Shown here: positions 8,373 to 15,804 of the stretch, piece after piece
Position numbering within the stretch: the stretch's first letter is position 1
How the letters are laid out: every line of letters begins with the position of its first letter
NCBI GenBank assembly: GCA_016179745.1
Contig: JACPCP010000008.1
Coordinates: 1 to 34,102, forward strand
Origin: Candidatus Omnitrophota bacterium
GTDB taxonomy: Bacteria; Omnitrophota; Omnitrophia; Omnitrophales; JACQLI01
Length of the DNA stretch: 34,102 nucleotides
Direction of reading: 5' to 3'
The notes under the pieces: model-generated
Told to the model about the DNA's origin: nothing
Databases searched by the model: none
The model's input: only the letters and a program-made list of their open reading frames with translations
Position numbers and translations under genes: made by a program

Positions 8373-9443
8373 ATGGCGAGCCCATGGGTCCCTGCAAAGG
8401 TTCTCGAAGCAAGTGACCGCGAATACTTGGGGGCCGTCCTCCCCCTGTTGGACCAAGCGCAAAAGGAAATCGCCATTTCGCTTTACCTCATCCAACCCGA
8501 CGACCAGGCCAATCCCGATCACCCCGTGAACCGCCTCCTCGAAGCGCTTCTCCGGGCCCGCCAGCGGGATGTCCGGGTGCGGTTGTATCTCAACACAAAA
8601 TTCCGAGTGCTTCTCAAGGAGGAAGTCGGACTGGGAAAATATTTTGACCGCCTGCTTGAGAGCGGAACGGAAGTGACAGCGCTCCTGCCGGCCCGCCGCC
8701 TCCACGACAAACTCATCGTGATCGACGGCCGCTACGTGGTCGAAGGGAGCACCAACTGGAGCGTGAGCGCGCTCCAGACCAATTTTGAGTCGGCTTCCGT
8801 CATTGATTCTCCCCAACACGCGCGAAAAAAATTAGAACGGATGGGGCAGTTAATGCTTCCCCAGGTTCGCCGGAAACCTTCGCCAAAACCGCCTGAAGAA
8901 GACCTGCCTCTTCTTCCCGTGCCGGAAACCGTCCCAATGCCTGTGGCGCTTTTCCAAAGAGACCGCCTGCCGGCGTTGGTCCGGAAGTCGTCCCAGCGTT
9001 TCTTTGATCTTTATCTGATTCTTCTCGGACAAAGCGGGGCCCACGCAGGTCCCGCGCTGGAGCTGGATCTCGAAACACTCGGCCGGGCCCTTCGCCTCCC
9101 GGTCGAATGGGACCGCACAACGATCCGCCGGCAGGTCATCAAAGCCCTCCGGAAGCTTCAGGACCGATATCATCTTCTTCAAGTGACGTTTCCTTTTGGG
9201 GAGGACGCCAAAGTCACTTTGGAACATTGGGAGGGAGACAAGATCGAAGTGCCGGGCCGGCTGATAGAAGTTGATCTCCTGAAGGGTCAATCTGCAACCG
9301 ACACGTTCCTGGCTCTGGCAGAGATCGTTTTAAGGAAAGAAGGGGTCGATCTTCACTCGCTCTCAAGACCCCAGCTTGAAAAACGTTTCGGCGTCGGCCG
9401 CCGCACCCTCACCCGTCTCCCGGCTGCCCGCTCCGGAAAATAG
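8373..9443 (+). CDS. Phospholipase D-like protein with one HKD motif and a possible C-terminal DNA-binding region
   Basis: 356 residues on the opposite strand to its neighbours. The N-terminal part (about 15-150) has the PLD fold signature: QAQKEIAISLYLI, then H111-x-K113-x4-D118 (LHDKLIVID), then G-S-T-N at 125-128. One HKD per chain is typical of Nuc/BfiL-type nucleases and lipases that dimerise to build the active site. Residues 150-190 are a Pro/Lys-rich spacer. The C-terminal part (about 205-350) has short helix-turn-helix-like segments (LETLGRALRLP, LSRPQLEKRFGVGRRTLTRL), which suggest nucleic-acid binding, so a DNA or RNA nuclease seems likelier than a lipase. No signal peptide is seen. 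ATG 8373 is the only sensible start (in-frame stop at 8358) but its ribosome-binding site is weak. It converges on the toxin gene with only 6 bases between the stops. Confidence 0.85.
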   Translation: MASPWVPAKVLEASDREYLGAVLPLLDQAQKEIAISLYLIQPDDQANPDHPVNRLLEALLRARQRDVRVRLYLNTKFRVLLKEEVGLGKYFDRLLESGTEVTALLPARRLHDKLIVIDGRYVVEGSTNWSVSALQTNFESASVIDSPQHARKKLERMGQLMLPQVRRKPSPKPPEEDLPLLPVPETVPMPVALFQRDRLPALVRKSSQRFFDLYLILLGQSGAHAGPALELDLETLGRALRLPVEWDRTTIRRQVIKALRKLQDRYHLLQVTFPFGEDAKVTLEHWEGDKIEVPGRLIEVDLLKGQSATDTFLALAEIVLRKEGVDLHSLSRPQLEKRFGVGRRTLTRLPAARSGK

Positions 9444-9449
9444 AACAGG

Positions 9450-9770
9450 CTAGTTCTTTTTCAGAAACTGCCGCACCTGGTCGTGATTTCCCACAAAAAC
9501 AAGGAAATGGGCATCCTTTTCCTGCCTTGTAATCACGCGAACTCCCCCCTCGACAGAGGCTTCCCAGATTGATTCGCGAAGTTTCTTGAAAACCAGGCGG
9601 TGGCTTCTGTCTTTGGAATGGAACACATACGGCCCGCCGCCGAGCGGAATGCCCGACTGAAAATAACTCTGAAGGGCCAACAGGATGACCCCGGCGATTT
9701 CCCGTTCACGGCTCCCTAATTTTCTCAGACACCGCTCGTAACTTGGAAGGAAGAAAAGACGAAACGGCAT
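9450..9770 (-). CDS. RelE/ParE-superfamily-like toxin of a type II toxin-antitoxin pair
   Basis: 106 residues, basic. The pattern FFLPSYERCLRKL, a helical pair, FHSKDRSHRLVFKKL, then VRVITRQEKDAHFLVFVGNHDQV matches small RelE-like mRNA interferases: two helices, then a beta-sheet with basic residues and a late strand ending in a His/Asp segment. Its ATG abuts the TAA of the upstream antitoxin with no spacer, so translation is probably coupled. The catalytic residues of RelE are not conserved clearly enough to name. The family call rests on size, pattern and position; 'type II toxin' is safer than the exact family. Confidence 0.75.
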   Translation of the reverse strand: MPFRLFFLPSYERCLRKLGSREREIAGVILLALQSYFQSGIPLGGGPYVFHSKDRSHRLVFKKLRESIWEASVEGGVRVITRQEKDAHFLVFVGNHDQVRQFLKKN

Positions 9771-10031
9771 TTAGGAGGAACGGCGGGATTTTTTAATCCA
9801 CTCGGAGGTCACGGGCTTGGCGAGACGCTTCTCTCGTTGGTAAGTTTCCTCGATCGTGTTTAAGTCTTCTTCGGAAAAAACTCTTTCAACCGGATCGATC
9901 GGGGTAAGAACAATCCGATTTCCCGCGACCTCGGCTTTGAAATAGCGGTCCTCCCCCAGGCTCAAACGAGTCAAAAAGGCCGAGGGCAGATTGATCTGGC
10001 GGTTCCGGTTCATCTTAAGGACGGTTGCCAT
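9771..10031 (-). CDS. AbrB/MazE-like (SpoVT-AbrB fold) antitoxin
   Basis: 86 residues. Positions 1-45 (VLKMNRNRQINLPSAFLTRL, then LGEDRYFKAEVAGNRIVLTP) are a swapped-hairpin AbrB DNA-binding domain: residues that set the promoter fold, then the I-x-L-P helix and the closing strand. Residues 50-86 are an acidic helix and a basic tail that would wrap the toxin. The ATG at 10031 has a strong GGAGG ribosome-binding site 8-10 bases upstream. It is first in a two-gene operon with the RelE-like toxin and probably represses its own promoter, which carries a palindrome over the -35 box. Confidence 0.85.
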   Translation of the reverse strand: MATVLKMNRNRQINLPSAFLTRLSLGEDRYFKAEVAGNRIVLTPIDPVERVFSEEDLNTIEETYQREKRLAKPVTSEWIKKSRRSS

Positions 10032-10058
10032 CAGCGCTTCCTCCTTTCGTCAAAAAGA

Positions 10059-10087
10059 AGGATAGCGGGAATTAATTAATTTGTCAA
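10059..10087 (-). promoter_or_regulatory. Promoter of the AbrB/RelE operon
   Basis: Minus strand: TTGACA (10087-10082, perfect -35), 17-base spacer, TATCCT (10064-10059). The antitoxin ATG lies 28 bases downstream with GGAGG between. A close match to the sigma70 consensus. Confidence 0.75.
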
Positions 10088-10093
10088 ATTAAT
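10075..10093. promoter_or_regulatory. Perfect 9-bp palindromic operator over the -35 box
   Basis: ATTAATTTG-T-CAAATTAAT is a perfect 9+1+9 dyad that contains the -35 hexamer of the toxin-antitoxin promoter. A/T-rich dyads in this position are typical autoregulatory sites for antitoxins; binding by this AbrB-like protein is inferred. Confidence 0.65.
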
Positions 10094-10145
10094 AATCTAT
10101 TAAATACGGGGCCGGGCCGGATTCGAGAAACGGTCCTTGAAAGAG

Positions 10146-10187
10146 AAAAGGACAGGTCCCCCTTTTGGCGGGAGGACCTGTCCTTTT
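10146..10187 (-). terminator. Intrinsic terminator with a 14-bp perfect stem
   Basis: AAAAGGACAGGTCC (10146-10159) pairs exactly with GGACCTGTCCTTTT (10174-10187) across a 14-base loop. The minus-strand transcript ends its stem in TTTTCTC, just downstream of the DUF378 gene; the plus-strand reading also ends in TTTTGTT, so it may work both ways. It insulates the toxin-antitoxin promoter from upstream transcription. Confidence 0.8.
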
Positions 10188-10218
10188 GTTCTACTAAAAG
10201 ACAGCTGCGGTCGGGCGG

Positions 10219-10434
10219 TTATTTCTTGCTGCAGCAGGGGCAGGCCTTGACGATTGAAAGGATCAGGATCGCCCCGGAGACCCCGACGAGCCCATAGACA
10301 ACCTTCGAGGCAAGCGTCATGTCGCCCAGAATTCTTGTCACCAGGTTCAGGTTCAGAAAAGTCACCAGACCCCAGTTGAGTGCCCCGAGGCCTGCGAGCA
10401 GGGTAATAATCTTACAAATCGGACATTTCCCCAT
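10219..10434 (-). CDS. DUF378 family small membrane protein with flanking cysteine pairs
   Basis: 71 residues with two membrane segments (about 8-28 and 42-62). GALNWGL in the first and VVYGLVGVSGAILIL in the second are the DUF378 signature; the family's function is unknown. Unlike the plain members I recall, it has C-P-x-C at residues 4-7 and C-P-C-C at 65-68, so both ends carry thiols that could bind metal or form disulfides on the same side of the membrane. The ATG has a GGGAGG site 6-7 bases upstream. It appears to be monocistronic, with a strong terminator after it. Confidence 0.85.
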   Translation of the reverse strand: MGKCPICKIITLLAGLGALNWGLVTFLNLNLVTRILGDMTLASKVVYGLVGVSGAILILSIVKACPCCSKK

Positions 10435-10548
10435 TGAAACCTCCCTTGTTTGGACTGTCTGACCGGTTCAACTCATTTCTTTTAAGATTGGCCTTCCCGG
10501 CCGCGGGATAAATCCTCCGGACCCCGGCAATCAAGGTAAAAGTATAGC

Positions 10549-11748
10549 TCATCCCACAAGGCAGAGTAAACCTTTGAGATATTCGCCCTCGGGGTGGAAG
10601 ACGTTGATGGGATGGTCGGGGGCGTGCGAAGTCTTGGCCAGGATCTGAACGTCCCGGCGGGCGTCTTTGGCGGCGGCAAAGACGATTTTCTGGAACAGGT
10701 CCGGATTGACGTAGGAGGAGCAGGAGGAGGTGTAAAGGAGTCCGCCCCGGGAAAGCCGCTTCATCGCCCAGAGATTCAGGTCCTTATAACCCCGGGAGGC
10801 CTGCATCACATGGTCCTGGGATTTGGCGAAGGCCGGCGGATCGAGGACGATGAGATCAAATTCCTCCGTCGTTTTCCTTAAATACTCAAAGACGTCTTCT
10901 TTGACAAATTCAAACCGGGGCGGGTCCCCTTTTTCATTTTTTTCGATTAATCCATTCAATTCAAAATTGGCCCGGCAGGTATTGAGCGCCCGTTCGCTGG
11001 TCTCCACCGAGACGACCCGGGAGGCGCCGGAGCGGGCCGCATAAACGGAAAATCCGCCGGTGTAGGCAAAGGTGTTGAGGACCCGCTTCCCGTTGGCATG
11101 GCTGCTGACAAGCTTTCGATTCTCCCTTTGATCCAGAAAAAACCCCGTTTTTTGACCGGCGTGAATATCGACGATAAAAGGAATCCCGTATTCTTTGATC
11201 TCCACATAATCCGGCGGCTCCTCCCCCACGAGGCGGCCGACCCGCTTCTCAAGCCCCTCCCACCCCCGCATCTCGGAATCGTCCTTCTCGAAAATCCCCC
11301 GGCACCCGGCCCTGGCTTCCAGAATCGAAAGGATCGTCTCCCGCCACCGGTCGATCCCGGCGGTTTGAAACTGGACCACGAGGTAATCGGCGTAGCGGTC
11401 CACGATGAGGCCCGGGAGAAAGTCGCCTTCGGAATGGATCAGGCGGCAGGCATTGGTGTCGGGCGGGATAAAGCGGCTCCGGAGGCCGAGGGCATGCTCG
11501 ATCCGTTGCTCGAAAAATTTCTCATTGATGGGGCCTTCTTCAAAAGAAAGCATGCGGACGGCGATTTGCGAGCGGGGGTTCAAATAGCCGGTGCCGAGGA
11601 ATTCCTTTTGGGCGGAGAAAACGGAAACGAGGTCCCCGGTCTCGAAACTGTCGTCAATCCGGTCAATGGCGCCCGAAAAGACCCACGGGTGCCGGCCCTT
11701 GATCGGTTTCTCCTTGCCGGGTTTCAAGATGAGCTGAATGGTTTTCAT
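10549..11748 (-). CDS. rlmI: 23S rRNA (cytosine-C5)-methyltransferase, RlmI-like
   Basis: 399 residues from ATG 11748. An N-terminal PUA domain (about 1-75, starting LILKPGKEKPIKGRHPWVFSG) is followed by a middle domain and a Rossmann methyltransferase. TGFFLDQR (201-208) is the RlmI/RlmK hallmark, NTFAYTGGFSVYAA (225-238) is the SAM-binding motif I, VSVETS (247-252) motif II, and LDPPAFAKS (302-310) motif IV. SSCS in the late region fits the catalytic cysteine strand. RlmI methylates C1962 of 23S rRNA in E. coli. Longer upstream starts exist, but 11748 gives the normal family N-terminus and its ATG overlaps the stop of the doc toxin gene (ATGA), suggesting translational coupling. Confidence 0.9.
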   Translation of the reverse strand: MKTIQLILKPGKEKPIKGRHPWVFSGAIDRIDDSFETGDLVSVFSAQKEFLGTGYLNPRSQIAVRMLSFEEGPINEKFFEQRIEHALGLRSRFIPPDTNACRLIHSEGDFLPGLIVDRYADYLVVQFQTAGIDRWRETILSILEARAGCRGIFEKDDSEMRGWEGLEKRVGRLVGEEPPDYVEIKEYGIPFIVDIHAGQKTGFFLDQRENRKLVSSHANGKRVLNTFAYTGGFSVYAARSGASRVVSVETSERALNTCRANFELNGLIEKNEKGDPPRFEFVKEDVFEYLRKTTEEFDLIVLDPPAFAKSQDHVMQASRGYKDLNLWAMKRLSRGGLLYTSSCSSYVNPDLFQKIVFAAAKDARRDVQILAKTSHAPDHPINVFHPEGEYLKGLLCLVG

Positions 11749-12140
11749 TGCGTCTTTCGGAATCGACGGCTGTGTTTCTGGAGCCATTGGGCGGTCTCCT
11801 GAAGGGTTATCCGATGCTCGATCACCCGCATCACAAGATCCATTCCCTGGTGGGTTGTACAAGAAAGCCGGTAGCCATTCAAATCCAACACAAGATCCAT
11901 GCATTCCCAAGCGACCCGTTTATTCCCGTCCACAAAGGGATGATTTCGGAGAAGGGATTCGCCCAAAGCAGCGGCTTTTTCGAAAAGCGTGGGGTACAAA
12001 TCCTGCCCTCCAAAGGTGGCCCCGGGCCGGGCCAGCGCAGAACGCAGGAGCCCCTCCTCCCGAAGCCCCAAACTGCCTCCTGTCTCTTCAACAATTCGGC
12101 GGTGGATCCAAAGGACCTGACGATACCCAAGAACTTTCAC
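11745..12140 (-). CDS. doc: Doc/Fic-family toxin (death-on-curing type)
   Basis: 131 residues from a GTG start. HPFVDGNKR at 67-75 is the Fic/Doc active-site motif (H-P-F-x-D-x-N-K-R): His67 is the general base, Asp71 binds metal and the N-K-R segment holds the nucleotide phosphates. The N-terminal region (VLWIHRRIVEETGGSLGLREEGLLRSALARP) is typical of Doc toxins, which phosphorylate and inactivate EF-Tu. The upstream RHH gene, 17 bases away, is its probable antitoxin. The stop overlaps the start of rlmI. No residue loss is seen, so the toxin should be active. Confidence 0.9.
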   Translation of the reverse strand: MKVLGYRQVLWIHRRIVEETGGSLGLREEGLLRSALARPGATFGGQDLYPTLFEKAAALGESLLRNHPFVDGNKRVAWECMDLVLDLNGYRLSCTTHQGMDLVMRVIEHRITLQETAQWLQKHSRRFRKTQ

Positions 12141-12157
12141 AGGATTTGAGTAACGGG

Positions 12158-12376
12158 TTATTCGGCGAGTTTTCTTAGAAGCGGCCGGTGACGGGCGAGG
12201 GAGTCGTCCACCCGCCGGCGGAATTCCGGTGTGACCACATCATGGGCATACTGCGCTTCCAGGAGGTGAATCGCCTCCTCGAGGAGCTTTGACTGAGGAA
12301 CCCGGGTTTGTTCGGAGAGCCGCTTGAGGGTACGGACTTCACTCTGATTGAGCTTTGTCGAGTATTTGAGGTGCAT
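12158..12376 (-). CDS. Ribbon-helix-helix antitoxin of the Doc toxin
   Basis: 72 residues. Positions 2-45 (HLKYSTKLNQSEVRTLKRLSEQTRVPQSKLLEEAIHLLE) fit a MetJ/Arc-type ribbon-helix-helix: one strand and two helices. The C-terminal part (VVTPEFRRRVDDSLARHRPLLRKLAE) is a basic helix that could occupy the toxin's Fic cleft. AGGAGG lies 8-9 bases before ATG 12376. It is first in the operon RHH-doc-rlmI and sits under a clear promoter with two palindromes, which suits autoregulation by an RHH dimer of dimers. Confidence 0.85.
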   Translation of the reverse strand: MHLKYSTKLNQSEVRTLKRLSEQTRVPQSKLLEEAIHLLEAQYAHDVVTPEFRRRVDDSLARHRPLLRKLAE

Positions 12377-12400
12377 GGCCAGTCCTCCTCTTCTTGCGGG

Positions 12401-12431
12401 AATCTACCTGACAGGTCACGACTTGTCAAGT
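12401..12431 (-). promoter_or_regulatory. Promoter and twin operators of the RHH-doc-rlmI operon
   Basis: Minus strand: TTGACA (12429-12424), 17-base spacer, TAGATT (12406-12401). Two related 11-bp dyads overlap it: ACTTG-T-CAAGT (12421-12431, over the -35) and ACCTG-A-CAGGT (12406-12416, next to the -10), with centres 15 bases apart. Paired dyads suit cooperative binding by two RHH dimers. The promoter begins 19 bases beyond the uppP stop. Confidence 0.75.
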
Positions 12432-12447
12432 TTTTAATTTTACCCGC

Positions 12448-13236
12448 TTACTCCAGCCGGCGGGAGACGGCAAGGACCAGAAGGCCGAGGGTGAGGGTGT
12501 AGCCGGCGAAGCGGTGGAGTTTTCCTTTCTTGACGATTCTTTCGAGAAAACCGAGGGCCAAGAATCCCGTAATGGCAGCAGCAAGAAAACCGGCGGCGAG
12601 GGTGGCACGGCTCATTTCATTCACCAGAGGGCCGTCCCGGAGTTCGAGAATTCCGGCGCCGAGAACGGCCGGGATCGACAAGAGAAACGAGAAACGAAAA
12701 GCGTCTTCCCTTTTGAAACCCCGCAGGAGTCCGGTCACGAGCGTGGCGCCGGAGCGGGAGATCCCGGGGATGATCGCAAAACCCTGCATCGAGCCGATCA
12801 AAAGGAAGTCCAAAACTTTTCCGTGACCGATCTCCCGTCTCCCCGCCTCCCGCTTCCGGGTCATCCAGAGAAGGGCGCTCGTTCCCAAAAGGGCGAAGCC
12901 GACCGCTTGAAGCGAACCGAAGAGCGTTTCAAACCAATCCTTGAAGGTGAAGCCGATGAAAGCGGTCGGGATCGAGGCGATCACGATCCCGAACGCCAGC
13001 CGGGTCGCCGGGCCGGGGACGAAAATATTCTTCACCAATTGGACGAGGTCGCGGCGGAAATAGACAAAAAGGGCGGCCAGGGTGCCGAAATGGAGCGCGA
13101 CGTCGAAGGCCACGAGCGGCTCCTTGAATCCGAAAAGGTGCTGGACCACCACGAGGTGGGCCGAGCTTGAGACCGGCAGGAATTCCGTCAATCCCTGAAC
13201 GATGCCGAGAAGGAAGGCCTGGAGCGTTGTCATCAC
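12448..13236 (-). CDS. uppP: Undecaprenyl-diphosphatase (BacA type)
   Basis: 262 residues, polytopic. QGLTEFLPVSSSAH (14-27) and PGISRSGAT (157-165) are the two conserved UppP motifs that supply the catalytic Glu, Ser and Arg. The enzyme removes a phosphate from undecaprenyl diphosphate so that the lipid carrier can be reused for peptidoglycan and polysaccharide synthesis; overproduction gives bacitracin resistance. Length and hydrophobic pattern are standard. Only 32 bases separate it from manC upstream, so it probably belongs to a manB-manC-uppP envelope operon. A second ATG lies one codon downstream. Confidence 0.95.
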   Translation of the reverse strand: MMTTLQAFLLGIVQGLTEFLPVSSSAHLVVVQHLFGFKEPLVAFDVALHFGTLAALFVYFRRDLVQLVKNIFVPGPATRLAFGIVIASIPTAFIGFTFKDWFETLFGSLQAVGFALLGTSALLWMTRKREAGRREIGHGKVLDFLLIGSMQGFAIIPGISRSGATLVTGLLRGFKREDAFRFSFLLSIPAVLGAGILELRDGPLVNEMSRATLAAGFLAAAITGFLALGFLERIVKKGKLHRFAGYTLTLGLLVLAVSRRLE

Positions 13237-13268
13237 CCCTGATTATCGGCTCTCCGAAGGGGTTCCCT

Positions 13269-14396
13269 TCACAAATGTTTTCTTCCCTTTTTTTTCTCAA
13301 GTTCGCGCACCACTTCCCGGATTTGTTCGGTCTCGGAACGGGGGCAGATGAGGAGGGCATCGGGGGTGTCCACCACCACGAGGTCGTCCACTCCGAGGAG
13401 GGCGACCAATCGATCCTTCGACTTGACCAGGTTGCGGCGGCTTCGAATCAAAACGGCATTTCCCTCGACGCGATTTTTCTGGCCGTCCTCCGGCCAGAAT
13501 TCCGAGACCCCGGGCCAGCCGCCGAGGTCCTTCCACTCCAAAGCGGAGCGGAGGCAGTGGACATTCCGCATCTTCTCCATCACGCCGTAGTCGAGGGAGA
13601 CCTTCGGAAGCTCGGCGTAAATGCGGGCCAGCGCCCGGCGGTCGTGGGACCCGCCCGGAAAGGGCGCCAGTTTTTGAAAGGCGGGGTAAAGGCCCGGCAG
13701 GTATTTTTGGACCGCCTGTTTGAAGGCGTCCATCCGCCAGGCAAAGGTGCCGCCGTTCCAGAGAAAATTTCCCCGTTTGAGAAATTGGCGCGCCCGGGAG
13801 AGGGAGGGCTTTTCGTGAAACCGGTGGACGGTGTGGAGCGCAAGGCCGGACCCGATTTTCCGGGCGGGGCCGACTTCGAGGTAGCCGTAAGAGGGATTGG
13901 GGAAAGTCGGTTGAAACCCGAGCAGTACGGGGCGGTCGTCGGCGAGGGCCAGCGCCGTCTTGAGAGAGGCCCGGTAAAGCGGCCTCGGCTGAATTTCCTG
14001 GTCGGAAGGGATGAACACAAACCGGGCCTGGGGGTCCCGCTCGGCAATTTGACTGGCGGCATAGACACAGCAGGCGGCCGTGTTCCGGACCAGGGGTTCC
14101 CCCAGGATATTTTCGAGCGGGATCCGGGAGAGGAGGCGCTTCGCCTTTGAAACGAGGTCCGCCTGCAGCACGATAAAAATATGGCTCGGGGGAAATAAAG
14201 GATAGAGCCTTTCAACGGTATTTTCGAGAAGGGTTTTAGGGCCGAGGAGCTTGAGAAAGGGCTTCGGGCAATGCGTGCGGCTCTCCGGCCAGAACCGGGT
14301 CCCGGGGCCTCCGGCCATCACCACCGCCCAATTTCCGCCATCAGACGCGGCGGATCCGCCAAGACTTTTGGCGGACCCTGTTTTTCTTCTAGGCAT
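13269..14396 (-). CDS. manC: Mannose-1-phosphate guanylyltransferase
   Basis: 375 residues from ATG 14396. AVVMAGGPGTRFWPESR (24-40) is the nucleotidyltransferase signature G-G-x-G-T-R-x-W-P, followed by PKPFLKL, the P-K-x-F variant. A FIPSDQEI strand supplies the metal-binding Asp, and HRFHEKPS, FLWNGGTFAWRMD and WKDLGGWPGVSEF complete the ManC pattern. It converts Man-1-P and GTP to GDP-mannose. The isomerase domain of type II bifunctional enzymes is absent. A TTG at 14417 is an alternative start; either way the gene overlaps the 3' end of the upstream mutase, so the two are likely translated together. Confidence 0.92.
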   Translation of the reverse strand: MPRRKTGSAKSLGGSAASDGGNWAVVMAGGPGTRFWPESRTHCPKPFLKLLGPKTLLENTVERLYPLFPPSHIFIVLQADLVSKAKRLLSRIPLENILGEPLVRNTAACCVYAASQIAERDPQARFVFIPSDQEIQPRPLYRASLKTALALADDRPVLLGFQPTFPNPSYGYLEVGPARKIGSGLALHTVHRFHEKPSLSRARQFLKRGNFLWNGGTFAWRMDAFKQAVQKYLPGLYPAFQKLAPFPGGSHDRRALARIYAELPKVSLDYGVMEKMRNVHCLRSALEWKDLGGWPGVSEFWPEDGQKNRVEGNAVLIRSRRNLVKSKDRLVALLGVDDLVVVDTPDALLICPRSETEQIREVVRELEKKKGRKHL

Positions 14397-15768
14397 ACTT
14401 TTGGAGGGTCTCTTCAATCAGAGACCGGATTTCGTCGAGGCGTTTTTGGCTCGTGGCCTCGAAGCGCATCACGAGGACGGGCTGGGTGTTGGAGGCGCGG
14501 ATCAGGCCGAAGCCGTCCTCAAATTCGAGGCGCGCGCCGTCCAGATCGATCACCTTGTAGCGGGTCTTTAGTTCCGCGACGGCCTTTTCGACGATTTCAA
14601 ATTTCTTCCGGTCGTCGGAGACTTCGATCCGGATCTCGGGCGTGGAAACGACCTCGGGCAGATCGGCGAGGAGTTCGGAGACGGGGCGCTTTTCCTCATC
14701 CAGGATCTCGACCATGCGGCAGGCGGCGTAGATCGCGTCGTCAAAGCCGTACCAGCGGTCGGCGAAAAACATGTGGCCCGACATTTCACCGCCGAGGGCC
14801 GCCCGCTCCTCCTTCATCTTGGCCTTGATCAGCGAATGGCCGGTCTTCCAGAGAATGGGGCGACCGCCGCGCTTTTCAATGTCGCGATAAAGGAGCGGGG
14901 AGCATTTCACGTCGGCCACCACAGCCGCCCCCTTTTGCTTCTTTAACACCTGGCGGGCAAAAATCGTCAGCAGCCGGTCGCCCAGGAAGGGGTTTCCCTT
15001 TTCATCCACGACGCCGATCCGGTCCGCATCGCCGTCGAAGGCGATCCCGAGGTGGGCGTTTTGGCGGCGGACTTCATTCGAAAGGTCTTCCAGATTTTCG
15101 AGGACCGAGGGGTCCGGGTGATGGTCGGGAAATTTGGGGTCGAGGTGGGTGTAGAGTTCGATCACGTCCTGGCCGAGTTCCTTGAACAGCTTCGGGGCCA
15201 CGAGGCCGGCCATCGCATGCCCGCAATCGATCACGATCTTCCACTTCTTGGAATATTTGAACTGCTGCTTGAGTTCAGCAAGATAGGGTTCGATGGGGTC
15301 CGCCCGTTCGACTTTCCCGGATTTTGCGGCCCGGATTTTGGCAGTTTCTCCTTCGATGGCTTCTCGAAGCCCCTGGATGTCCTCTCCGTAAAACGGCCGG
15401 TCCTTGAGCTGGAATTTGAACCCATTGTATTGCGGGGGGTTGTGAGAGCCGGTGATGGAAATCCCGGCATCGAGTTGGAAATGGACGACGCCATAATAAA
15501 GGAGCGGCGTCGGGACAAGGCCCAGGTCGAAAACGTCCGAGCCGGCCTGGGTCAATCCCTCAACGAGCGCTTGATGAATCCTGACCGAACTCGGCCTCAG
15601 GTCGTACGCCACGCCCACTCGGGCGCCGGCACGGCCTTTCGCCCCCTTTTTTTTGGCGAGGAAGGCGCCGAAGGCCCGGCCGATGGCCCGTGACGTCTCG
15701 TCCGTCAGCTCTTTTTCGGCGAGGCCGCGGATGTCGTATTCCCGGAAAATATGTTTGGGCAGGCTCAT
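14389..15768 (-). CDS. manB: Phosphomannomutase/phosphoglucomutase
   Basis: 459 residues, the size of AlgC/ManB enzymes. The N-terminus IFREYDIRG is characteristic. TGSHNPPQYNGFK (106-118) holds the phospho-serine Ser108, DGDADR (245-250) is the magnesium loop, GGEMSGHMFF the sugar-binding loop, and RASNTQPVLVMRFEA the phosphate-binding loop. It interconverts hexose-6- and hexose-1-phosphates and feeds Man-1-P to ManC, encoded next. ATG 15768 with GGAAGA just upstream is chosen; a longer frame would run through the tRNA-Leu gene. The family has dual mannose/glucose specificity, so algC/pgm names would also fit. Confidence 0.93.
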   Translation of the reverse strand: MSLPKHIFREYDIRGLAEKELTDETSRAIGRAFGAFLAKKKGAKGRAGARVGVAYDLRPSSVRIHQALVEGLTQAGSDVFDLGLVPTPLLYYGVVHFQLDAGISITGSHNPPQYNGFKFQLKDRPFYGEDIQGLREAIEGETAKIRAAKSGKVERADPIEPYLAELKQQFKYSKKWKIVIDCGHAMAGLVAPKLFKELGQDVIELYTHLDPKFPDHHPDPSVLENLEDLSNEVRRQNAHLGIAFDGDADRIGVVDEKGNPFLGDRLLTIFARQVLKKQKGAAVVADVKCSPLLYRDIEKRGGRPILWKTGHSLIKAKMKEERAALGGEMSGHMFFADRWYGFDDAIYAACRMVEILDEEKRPVSELLADLPEVVSTPEIRIEVSDDRKKFEIVEKAVAELKTRYKVIDLDGARLEFEDGFGLIRASNTQPVLVMRFEATSQKRLDEIRSLIEETLQKYA

Positions 15769-15804
15769 TCTTCCTTTTTCTTGTTTTTGTTTTTTATGAT
15801 TTCC

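Noticed and set aside
11749-11910. Upstream extension of the RlmI-like methyltransferase to 11910
   Set aside because: The extra residues overlap doc and have no similarity to the PUA domain start; ATG 11748 fits the family.
13167-14150. 327-codon plus-strand open frame opposite manC
   Set aside because: Antisense shadow of a well-supported guanylyltransferase.
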